64,000 bases of DNA from CAVTYH01 sp963738835 (GTDB lineage Bacteria; Planctomycetota; Planctomycetia; Pirellulales; JADZDJ01): positions 248,001 to 312,000 of the forward strand of contig CAVTYH010000006.1 of NCBI GenBank assembly GCA_963738835.1, given 5' to 3'. Below the pieces are notes generated by a model. It ran no database searches and was not told the origin of the DNA. It saw nothing but the letters and a program-made list of their open reading frames with translations. The translations under genes were made by a program, and so were the position numbers. Below are positions 42,448 to 49,378 of the stretch, piece after piece; position 1 is the first letter of the stretch; every line of letters begins with the position of its first letter.

Positions 42448-43223
42448 ATGAGACAGATTTGCGTCGGCTTGCTCGCGCTGGGCATTTTCGCTTTGGCCTC
42501 TACGACGGTGAAGGCCGGCGGCACGATGAGTTTTGGCACCGCGGTGCCGGCGACGGGAGGGAGCAATCAGTCCGATCTGATCGACGACGCCACGATTCCT
42601 GGCGGAACAGCTCCCGGCGGCGGAACGTACAACTCGCAAGCCTTTTCCGATAACGGCGGTCCGCCAGGCCAAACCTTTACCACCCCGGCCGGCTCGTCGC
42701 TGCTGTTGAATGCCATTTCGCTCAAGGGCGCCAACACCGGCGGCGGCAATTCCGGCAACGGTGTCTTTACGGCAGGCACCTTGTGGTCGATTCGCATCAG
42801 CTCGGTCAGCGGAACCAATCTGACGCCCCTCGATACCATCTCGAATATCGCCACAGTTACCGGTGCGCTCGGCGATGAGTGGTTTACCTGGACTTTTTCT
42901 GCGCCCGATATTCTGACCTTGTCCCCCTCCACGCAATATGCCTTTGAGGTGTTTTCCGACACCGCCAATGGCAATAGCTATCTGGGCTTTGATGCCGACA
43001 CCACCGATAGCTACGCCGGCGGCACGGCCTTCAACAGCGCCGGCGCCAACCGCGCGTTCACCGACAACACGCTAGGTGATTTGGCCAGTCACGGTTACGA
43101 CCGCACCTTCGTGGTGGCTCTGGCGCCAGTTCCCGAACCCAGCACCATCGTGCTCTTGCGCTCGGCGGCTTCTGCGGTCTGGTGTTGAGCGCTGAGCGCT
43201 TTCTCCCTCTCCGCGCCGCGTGA
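42448..43223 (+). CDS. PEP-CTERM sorting domain protein (frameshifted in the anchor)
   Basis: A secreted protein of about 258 residues after restoration. Signal peptide RQICVGLLALGIFALASTTV, then a Gly/Ser/Thr-rich beta domain (LLLNAISLKGANTGGG, LWSIRISSVSGTNLT, LSPSTQYAFEVFSDTANG) typical of PEP-CTERM surface proteins. VPEPSTIVLL begins the sorting signal, but the frame then runs out at 43188 with RSAASAVWC. One missing G at about 43158 would restore LLALGGFCGLVLSAERFLP and end at a TGA at 43221. That gives a normal PEP, hydrophobic stretch and Arg order. No close neighbour suggests a specific function. Confidence 0.8.
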
Positions 43224-43236
43224 GAGTACCAGAGTT

Positions 43237-43282
43237 TTTTCTCCCTCTCCTCGTGAGGGAGAGAGCTAGGGTGCGGGGTGCA
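43237..43282. repeat. CTCCCTCTCC / GGGAGAG extragenic repeat, copy 1
   Basis: CTCCCTCTCCTCGTGAGGGA forms a short hairpin and is followed by GCTAGGGTGCGGGGTG. Related sequence occurs at 47286-47325 and 48501-48547. Confidence 0.6.
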
Positions 43283-43288
43283 AATTGT

Positions 43289-43620
43289 TCACCCCGCCAG
43301 ATACCGCCCATCGTCCAGCGTGCGGGCTTTGCCCAAGGTGGCCAGCGTTTCGAGCAGTTCTTCGACCAGTTCGATGCGCTGTTTCGTGGCCCGGCCGAAA
43401 CATTTGGCGACTTCTTCCGCCGAGGCAGCGCCGGAGAAACCGGCCAGGGCAGCTTGAACGGCGGCGGCTTGTTTGGAAAGTTCCTTGGGCCAGGGCTGCG
43501 GTTTGGGCTTAGCGGTTTTGATTTTCTCGGCCGGCGCGTCGGCCACGGCGAGGGCGGTTTGCTGCTGGCCGCTGGGGTTTTGAAATTCCGGCCGCAGCCA
43601 GCGGACCAGACCCCGGCGTT
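43289..43620 (-). pseudogene. C-terminal remnant of a DNA methyltransferase-like protein
   Basis: An open stretch of about 110 codons begins abruptly (AEERRGLVRWLRPEFQNP) after an in-frame stop and ends at TGA 43289. A charged linker (KIKTAKPKPQPWPKEL) leads to a small helical end domain (SAEEVAKCFGRATKQRIELV, LLETLATLGKARTLDDGRYL). From memory, such an ending, with RWLRPEFQNP and a winged-helix-like tail, is typical of large class I SAM-dependent DNA methyltransferase or type IIG-like restriction proteins; I cannot confirm this without a search. The upstream end abuts the hemerythrin fragment. The matching N-terminus may be the remnant at 47329-47442 on the same strand. Confidence 0.55.
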
Positions 43621-43621
43621 C

Positions 43622-43792
43622 TTCCGCGGCCTAGTATCGGCCAACGAATACGATTCGCTCGGCGAAGATTTTGAAAAGAAAGAAAACGAGCTTTTCGGCG
43701 CCGAAGGTTTTGAAAAAATGGTCGACAAAGTCGCCGGCATCGAAAAGAAACTCGGCATCTACGACTTGGCACAGTTCACGCCGAAGGGGTAA
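43622..43792 (+). pseudogene. 3' fragment of a second hemerythrin-like gene
   Basis: FRGLVSANEYDSLGEDFEKK through DLAQFTPKG, 56 codons, is nearly identical in protein to the end of the hemerythrin gene at 39400-39571, but the DNA differs at many third positions. Everything upstream of FRGLVS is missing and replaced by the antisense methyltransferase remnant. It therefore comes from an older paralogue or a related strain rather than a very recent copy. Confidence 0.75.
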
Positions 43793-43950
43793 CAAACAAG
43801 CCGCCGCCGGGTAATTGGCAAAACGGGCAGGGGGGTAAAAAAACACACTTAGCGATCGCCGCGGCGGCGGGTTAGAGAGGCCACCCGGGTTGCTACAGCC
43901 TTCTGTGGCTCGGCAAGAGTAAGTAGGGCCGTGGTACGCACGCCCACGTT

Positions 43951-46049
43951 TCATTCCACGTTTAGATTCAGCACAAATTGCTCCAAAGCCTGGCACTGGC
44001 TTGCCTCTTTGTCGTGCAGTTCGGCCAGTTGTTTTCGCAGACGTTCCATCTCGTCTTCTTGCCCAGAGAGCTTTTTGATGTACCGGGTGTAGAGATCGCT
44101 GTTCCGTTCCAGCTGGGGAAGATTCTGGCGGATGCGCGCTTGCTCTTGCTCGATGGTGGCAATGCCCGCTTCCGCCCGGTGAGCCTCGGCCGTTACGGCA
44201 TCGAGCGCCTTTTTCAGCTCGGCGACCGAACGCATGGCCTTCTCCACCGGTGGGTTAAGCCGGCCTGTGCTGGCGGCAATGGCCAGGACCGCGTCGGTGT
44301 CCAGCCCGATCAGCTGGATTTCGTTTCCGGCTTTCTGCTGCTCTTCCACCACCAACTGGTTCGACTTGCCGCCGTCGACAACCACTTCAAACCGATAAAG
44401 GTCGCGAGTCTTCTCGGCGGGTTGCTTCGGCGAAACCAGCTCCCACGCTGAATCGATCGGCATTTCCACCAGCACAGTCTTCCGCTCTGCGCTGGAATTC
44501 TTGATGGTGTACACATGCCGCCGACTTTTCTTGTTCTGCAATTTCAGAATTCCTTGGGCGATTCGCACCGAAAGCAGTTCCTCCGGCCGGTTCGCGGTTT
44601 CCGGCGCCACCTCCACCTCCAAATCCACGGCATAGCTGATCAGCCGCTTGGCGCCGGGCGCCACATCTTCAATTTGGGCATCGCCGGCAAACTCGCCGCC
44701 ATCGAACACGGCAATCGGCCCTTGCGACATGTGCAGATTGGTGGAATTGACTAATTGAAATCCGTTCGCCGGGTGCTTCGTTTGCACTTCGGCGTTGTAA
44801 ATCGAAACCTTTTTGCCTTGCACCTGCGCATTGATGATGGGTAGCATCGCCGATTTGCGGTGCGCTAGCGTAACCGGCTCTTTGATGTTGTAGCGGAACA
44901 GTTCGCCCAGCCCGCCTGCGTCGGCAGCGGTGGGCACACCCTGCGAAGGATCAAGCGCTGCGGCTTTTGGCGCCGCGCGACCTGTGCAGGCGGAACCCCA
45001 TTGAAATCGCCGCCGCCAAAACCGCCGCCACCTCCAAAGCCGCCGCCACCAAAACCACCGCCGGTGCCTCCCGCTTGCCCACGACCTGCCTGGCGACGCA
45101 GCAGGCCCTCGCCATCGGCCAAATCCTGATCGTGCGTTCGCGGAAGCAGCCCGGAGAATTCAGCCGGCACCACGGTCGGCCGCGCGACAAACAGCGGCTG
45201 GTATAGATCCATGATGAAAGAAATTGGCCGTCCGCTGACCAGCGACAATTGCACTTTGTCCCAATCCTGATCGCCCGTGTTTTCCACAATCGCCCAGCCT
45301 TGCAAGAGCGCCGGCTTCTCGCCATTCAGCACCAATCGGTAACTGGTTTTCCAAACCGGCGATTCCTGGATGTAACCCACCCGCACATCGCGTTTGCCTG
45401 GACCGCGAAATTCCAGGTTGACGGTTTTCTTATCCATCGCTCGCGCGGCGGCCAGCAAAGCCAGCGCTTCGTCGAATTCGGCATCCAGCTTTTTGTTCAG
45501 CAGCCGGCACTGCACGATGCTGTCCATCGGCACGCTGCGCAGACCCGTGTCGGTTTTCAGATCGAGATACGATTTTTCCACCACCGCGTCACGATCTCCC
45601 ACCGGCCGAGATTCCACTCCCACAATCACACCTTGCAACGGCTGCGGCGCCTCGATCTGAATGCGTTCGCCGCGCGCTTGTTGCAATAAATCGGCCAGGG
45701 TTGGGCTACGCGTCAGGTCGATGGTAAACGTCTTCAGCGTATGGGCCATCGGCTCGCGCAAATCGTAAGTGACGGCCGACACCTGGCCGCCCCCCAAATC
45801 TTGCAGCACGATGCTTTTCAATAAGTCGTTCACATCTTCGGTGCGGAATTTAAGTTCCACGCGCCGGTTGCCATCAATGGAACCGTTGTGCTCGAAAAAG
45901 CCCACGCCGGCATTAAAGAGCACCACACGAGTAACGGGCAGCTCGGCCGTGGGCAAATCCTCGGCCACCGCAGCGCGCGGCTGAGCGATCGACCAGCTTG
46001 CCAACCCCCACATCATCAACCAAGTGCAGAGCCTGATTCTGTGCGACAT
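43951..46049 (-). CDS. Secreted DUF4139-like protein with Gly-rich linker and coiled coil (frameshifted)
   Basis: Restored length about 700 residues. The start at 46049 has GGGAGGG just upstream, and the N-terminus has a leader (LCTWLMMWGLASWSIAQPRA). The N-terminal domain (VTRVVLFNAGVGFFEHNGSI, RTEDVNDLLKSIVLQDL) and the central domain (YIQESPVWKTSYRLVLNGEK, WAIVENTGDQDWDKVQLSLV) follow the order of DUF4139-type mucoidy-inhibitor-like proteins. A Gly/Phe-rich linker (GGGFGGGGFGGGGGF) follows. The remaining domain lies in a second frame (ELFRYNIKEPVTLAHRKSAM, YTIKNSSAERKTVLVEMPID), ending in a charged coiled coil (EAGIATIEQEQARIRQNLPQ). One missing base at about 44960-44990 reunites the frames. 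The function of the family is unknown. It sits apart from PEP-CTERM genes, with palindromic repeats upstream. Confidence 0.68.
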
Positions 46050-46213
46050 CGCGCCCTCCCACGTGAAGATTTGCCTTGAAGAAAGGACCTGTTCCGTGAT
46101 GGCTCATTAAACCACGGCCGTGTCGCCAAGTCCAACAATTCTTGCGGCTCAGCTCATTGGGCCTCCCTGAGCACCCTGGGCGATCGACTTTTTGAAAATG
46201 CCCGATTTTTGCG

Positions 46214-46288
46214 GTTGCAGGAGGCGACTCCTGTCGCCGATTGCGCTATGAGTTACGTCATTCGCCGTCGGGAGACGGCTCCTACAAT
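46214..46288. repeat. Extragenic palindromic repeat, GAGGCGACTCCYGTCGCCGA family, paired arms
   Basis: TGCAGGAGGCGACTCCTGTC at the left and CGTCGGGAGACGGCTCCTAC at the right are imperfect inverted arms around a loop of about 25 bases. Same family as 16615-16680. Confidence 0.75.
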
Positions 46289-46395
46289 CTTGAAAAATGG
46301 ATAGCTCTGGCCCGAGCATGCCGCCCGTTTGCAGTCCCATCGCCCATCGCCTAGCATCAATCGGTAGAGGGTAGCGCAACTGCTCGGGCGTTTCT

Positions 46396-46425
46396 GTAGG
46401 AGGCGACTCCCGTCGCCGACAAACT
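46396..46425. repeat. Single arm of the GAGGCGACTCCCGTCGCCGA repeat
   Basis: GTAGGAGGCGACTCCCGTCG plus CCGAC matches the left arm at 16615-16638 almost exactly, without a facing partner within 60 bp. It lies about 35 bp upstream of the STN gene start. Confidence 0.7.
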
Positions 46426-46459
46426 GCACGTTGGGCTGATCATATCGCGAGGACTTTCC

Positions 46460-47280
46460 ATGTTCATTCAATCACCCCGCATGACGAGCCGATTCTGGAT
46501 AACCTCGGTCTTTATCTGCCTCGTCGTCGTCTGCACATCAATCCATGCCGGCCGAACTTGCTTCGCTCAAGAATCGCGCCTGGTGGGCAGTCCGTGCGCC
46601 GAGGCTGCCGACCAGCACATTCGAGCTGCGCTGCGCCAGGCGGGTTCGTGGAACTTTCACGACATGCCGCTCGACAAAGTGATCGACGAGTTCGGCCGGA
46701 ACCTGGGCATTAATGTGCGGCTCGATAACAACAGTCTGAAAGACGCGGCCATTGATCCTACAGCGACGCCCATCACCCTCCGGCTCCAAAACGTCAGTGG
46801 CGAGTCGGCTCTTCGCGCACTGCTGCGCCAATACAACTTGGACTGGATGATTAGCGATGAAGCGTTGGTCATCGTCACCAAGGACAAAGCCAACACGTGC
46901 TGCGTCACGCGAATCTACCCGGTGCGCGATCTTGTGCAATCGCGATCCAGGACCGACGCTACCGAAGATTGTGATTCGCTGATTGACCTGATTACCACGA
47001 CCATCGAGGCGCAAACTTGGAGCGACGTCGGCGGCACCGGCGCGATGCAGTACTTTTCGAGCGCCGGCACGTTGGTCGTTACCCAGTCTGCGGCGAAGTT
47101 CACGATCAAGTCGAACAGTTTTTGGCCACGCTGCGTCAAACCCGCGACGAGCAAGGCATTCGCCACCCGGCATCATTCGTGGCTGCCGCCTCCAGCCTCC
47201 GTCCCCGCCCCGCGCTGCCTGCCGCCCCCCGCCAATACGCCGCCGTTCAGACGTGGAACCAACCGCGCTTGCATCAGTAA
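46460..47280 (+). CDS. Secreted STN (secretin/TonB N-terminal) domain protein (frameshifted)
   Basis: About 273 residues after restoration. GAGGA lies about six bases upstream of ATG 46460. Leader RFWITSVFICLVVVCTSIHA. The central part (NFHDMPLDKVIDEFGRNLGI, VRLDNNSLKDAAIDPTATPI, LRALLRQYNLDWMISDEALV) is an STN-type fold as found at the start of secretins, TonB receptors and FecR-linked proteins. LIDLITTTIEAQTW and LVVTQSAAEVHDQVEQFLAT repeat the secretin N1-like pattern. The frame breaks at about 47092, where one G is missing from GCGGCGGAAGTT, so the frame at 47017-47280 supplies the natural end (RQYAAVQTWNQPRLHQ). No secretin barrel follows. Its cellular role is unknown; it could be a periplasmic interaction module. 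Confidence 0.75.
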
Positions 47281-47285
47281 GCCGA

Positions 47286-47325
47286 TTCTCTCTCTCACCA
47301 TGCGGGAGAGGGCCGGTGTGAGGGG
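47286..47325. repeat. CTCTCTC / GGGAGAGGG extragenic repeat, copy 2
   Basis: A hairpin-prone stretch ending GGCCGGTGTGAGGGGCC, related to 43237-43282 and 48501-48547. It truncates the methyltransferase N-terminal remnant. Confidence 0.55.
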
Positions 47326-47328
47326 CCG

Positions 47329-47442
47329 CGGCACTTCGAGAACGTTGCACAGTTCACCCAAGAACAACTGATAATTGGCGTGTTCCGCCCCGCCGGAGGG
47401 AGACCAGCGGGCGATGAATTGTTGAATGGCTGCGGGCGTCAT
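47329..47442 (-). pseudogene. N-terminal remnant of a DNA methyltransferase-like protein
   Basis: From ATG 47442 the frame reads MTPAAIQQFIARWSPSGGAE, then HANYQLFLGELCNVLEVPRP. From memory this resembles the start of large class I DNA methyltransferases (MmeI/type IIG-like), where a helical targeting domain opens the protein. After about 38 residues the sequence runs into the CCCTCTCC-type repeat and the similarity stops. The C-terminal remnant at 43289-43620 is on the same strand and could be the other end of the same gene. A homology search would be decisive. Confidence 0.5.
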
Positions 47443-47584
47443 GCGGATGAGCTTAATAGGCGGGCTGGCAATCCGCAATCTGAAGCCAGTTTTGGCCCGA
47501 AGTTCTGACCCGGATGGCAATTTCTGACGGAGTTAGGGGTGAATCTTGGGGTCAATAAATTCCTTCCGGTGGCCTGAAAAACGC

Positions 47585-47614
47585 TTGACAAAAGTACATT
47601 TGTACATGTATAAT
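47585..47614 (+). promoter_or_regulatory. Consensus sigma70 promoter overlapping a GTACA-TT-TGTAC palindrome
   Basis: TTGACA at 47585-47590 and TATAAT at 47609-47614 are both perfect consensus hexamers, 18 bp apart. The spacer holds the inverted repeat GTACATTTGTAC (47593-47604) and an overlapping TACATGTA. The position suits a repressor operator. No gene starts within the next 1 kb, so the transcript is unknown. Confidence 0.65.
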
Positions 47615-47973
47615 GGCCAGCGGAACTCTGAATTCCCGTTCCCGGCGCACCGGGATTGCCGGTCTTTGACAAGTGAGTAATGATTTTCCCAGCCTCGCGG
47701 CAGCCAACCGCGAGGTTGGGCCGGAGCTGACGCAAGCCAGAAGAATTCACCACGGAGTCACGGAGGACACGGAGAGGAAATGTAGAATGCAAAATGAAGA
47801 ATGCAATATTCAGATCGAAGCAACTGATTTCCGTGCCCGATTCTGCATTTTGCAATCTGCGCTCTGCAATCTCTTCTGGCGGCTCTGTGCACTCCGTGGC
47901 TCCGGGGTAAAAATTCTTCGCGCCGGCGCCGCGCGCGGCGGTTGGTGCAGTGAGGGAACAATGCGCGGCGGAA

Positions 47974-48074
47974 AAACACTGGTTTTCTCGAGGGTTTCGC
48001 ACGAGCATTGCACCATCGATCCCCGGGGGTTGTGTTTTTTGATTGTTGGGCGGTCCGTGGTTCGTGGTCAGTTG
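47974..48074. repeat. Imperfect ~95-bp direct repeat, copy 1
   Basis: Begins AAAACACTGGTTTTCTCGAG and ends GTGGTCAGTTG. Copy 2 is at 48356-48451, with the same order of motifs (ACACTGGTTTT, GAGG.TTTCGC, CGAT, GTCCGTGGT, AGTTG) and about 20-30% divergence by eye. Confidence 0.6.
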
Positions 48075-48207
48075 AAAAAGACGGACAACAGACAAACCGC
48101 ACAAACCGGAATCGAACGGCGGGGGACGCAGAGCGGCAGAAGCATGAATAAGGAAGGCAGGAAGGCAAGAATTAGAAGGATCGGGAAGGAATCAATCCAT
48201 CATTTGT

Positions 48208-48247
48208 GCTTCCTGGCTTCCTGGCTTCCTGGCTTCCTGGCTTCCTT
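48208..48247. repeat. Tandem repeat of GCTTCCTG, five units
   Basis: Four exact units and a fifth ending in T. It encodes nothing supported and may be slippage-prone. Confidence 0.8.
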
Positions 48248-48355
48248 ATAAATTTGCTTTCCGCGCGCTCCGCGTTCCTCTGCGCCTGCGGCGGTGAAGA
48301 ATCGGTCTAACTGCCAGTTGCGCGGCGGGTAAAGTGATGACAAAATGTTGGGTGC

Positions 48356-48451
48356 AAAACACTGGTTTTTACGAGGTTTTCGCGCGAACATTTTACCCTC
48401 GATTTTTATTTTTTGTGCGAGTCGTTCGTTGTCCGTGGTCCGTTGTTAGTT
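48356..48451. repeat. Imperfect ~95-bp direct repeat, copy 2
   Basis: Partner of the repeat at 47974-48074. It begins AAAACACTGGTTTTTACGAG and ends GTTGTTAGTTG. Confidence 0.6.
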
Positions 48452-48500
48452 GCCAGCAGTCTCTCACCCCGATCCTTCTTCGATGAGCGAGGGAGAAGAA

Positions 48501-48547
48501 TACCCCTCACCCCGGCCCTCTCCCACCAGGGGAGAGGGAGAAAGAAT
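48501..48547. repeat. CCCTCTCC / GGGAGAGGG extragenic repeat, copy 3
   Basis: CCGGCCCTCTCCCACCAGGG followed by GAGAGGGAGAAAG forms a hairpin of the same family as 43237-43282. Confidence 0.65.
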
Positions 48548-48804
48548 GACAACGGACAACGGACTACGGACAACTAACCACCGACCAATCCCGTGTGACA
48601 GTGAGGGGCCATGTTTTTCAAAAAGGCCTTGTTTTCCCGGCCCGTTTTCCAAACATCGCTCCCCTGGTTTTTAATTTTCTTGTTCGAGCGCTCTGTGTGC
48701 CAAGAGAATGGCCATCGATTACAATTCGTTTCGGTACGCTGGACGTTGAAGTGTGCCGCGATGAAAGCCAAGGGGATCGGTCAAATTTGCAGCGGGAGAA
48801 AGTT

Positions 48805-49311
48805 ATGAAATGGACGATCGGGTTTGCACTGGGCGCGGCTTTTTTGTTTGCCGGCTACGTCACACGGGCCGAGGAGCCGGCGGCGGGCCCGGAAAAGACG
48901 CCGACGCCGCCCAGCCAGCAAGAGCTGGAAAAGAAGTTTCAGGAAACACTGAGCGGCGCTACGCTGACCGGGCACTTCACCAGCGGCAAGGGAGATGCGG
49001 CATCGGCCAGGGAAGAGAAGTATGCGATTGAATCGGTCACCAAAATGCCCCTGAGCGATGTGTGGTTGTTCAAAGCGCGAATTCAATACGGCACTCACGA
49101 TGCCACGGTGCCTTTGCCGCTGCGCGTGGTGTGGGCCGGCGACACGCCGGTAATTACGCTCGACAAGTTCCCGGTGCCCGGCTTCGGAACGTTTACCGCC
49201 CGCGTGATGATTTACGACAACAAATATGCCGGCACGTGGGACGGCGGCGACCACGGCGGGCTGCTGTTCGGGAAGATTACGAAGGAAGAAGCGAAGGGGA
49301 ATGAGAAATGA
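48805..49311 (+). CDS. Secreted hypothetical protein, 168 aa
   Basis: Start ATG 48805 has GGGAGAAAG immediately upstream and a leader peptide (WTIGFALGAAFLFAGYVTRA). A short helical stretch follows (PPSQQELEKKFQETLSGA), then a single beta-rich domain: LTGHFTSGKGDAASAREEKY, DVWLFKARIQYGTHDATVPL, VVWAGDTPVITLDKFPVPGF and ending GGDHGGLLFGKI. The overall pattern looks like a small lipocalin- or OB-like barrel conserved in planctomycetes, but I cannot name a family. The open frame reaches back to 48595 through repeat DNA, which is not counted as coding. Downstream the next gene is convergent. Confidence 0.7.
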   Translation: MKWTIGFALGAAFLFAGYVTRAEEPAAGPEKTPTPPSQQELEKKFQETLSGATLTGHFTSGKGDAASAREEKYAIESVTKMPLSDVWLFKARIQYGTHDATVPLPLRVVWAGDTPVITLDKFPVPGFGTFTARVMIYDNKYAGTWDGGDHGGLLFGKITKEEAKGNEK

Positions 49312-49378
49312 GAGAGTCTTGGACGAGCTTTCCCCCTTAGCTCGGCCCTGCAAGATGAAGAGAAGGCAAACACCAGTG

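Larger units (their letters stand above)
46050..46459. other. 410-bp divergent region rich in palindromic repeats
   Basis: Contains one paired and one single copy of the GAGGCGACTCC repeat (described separately) plus the promoters of the two flanking genes. No ORF is supported. Confidence 0.5.
47281..48804. other. Gene-poor, repeat-rich region of 1.5 kb
   Basis: No gene longer than a remnant is supported. It holds a methyltransferase N-terminal remnant, a consensus promoter with a palindrome, two copies of a roughly 95-bp repeat, an 8-bp tandem repeat and two copies of the CCCTCTCC repeat. Open frames here (for example 47673-48251) encode simple, repeat-derived peptides. Confidence 0.65.

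Noticed and set aside
43220..43792. 190-codon plus-strand frame
   Set aside because: Only the last 56 codons (hemerythrin fragment) are protein-like; the front is antisense to the methyltransferase remnant.
47673..48251. 192-codon open frame on the plus strand
   Set aside because: It crosses the 95-bp repeat and the GCTTCCTG array; its product is repeat-derived (LASWLPGFLASL) with no family-like sequence or ribosome site.
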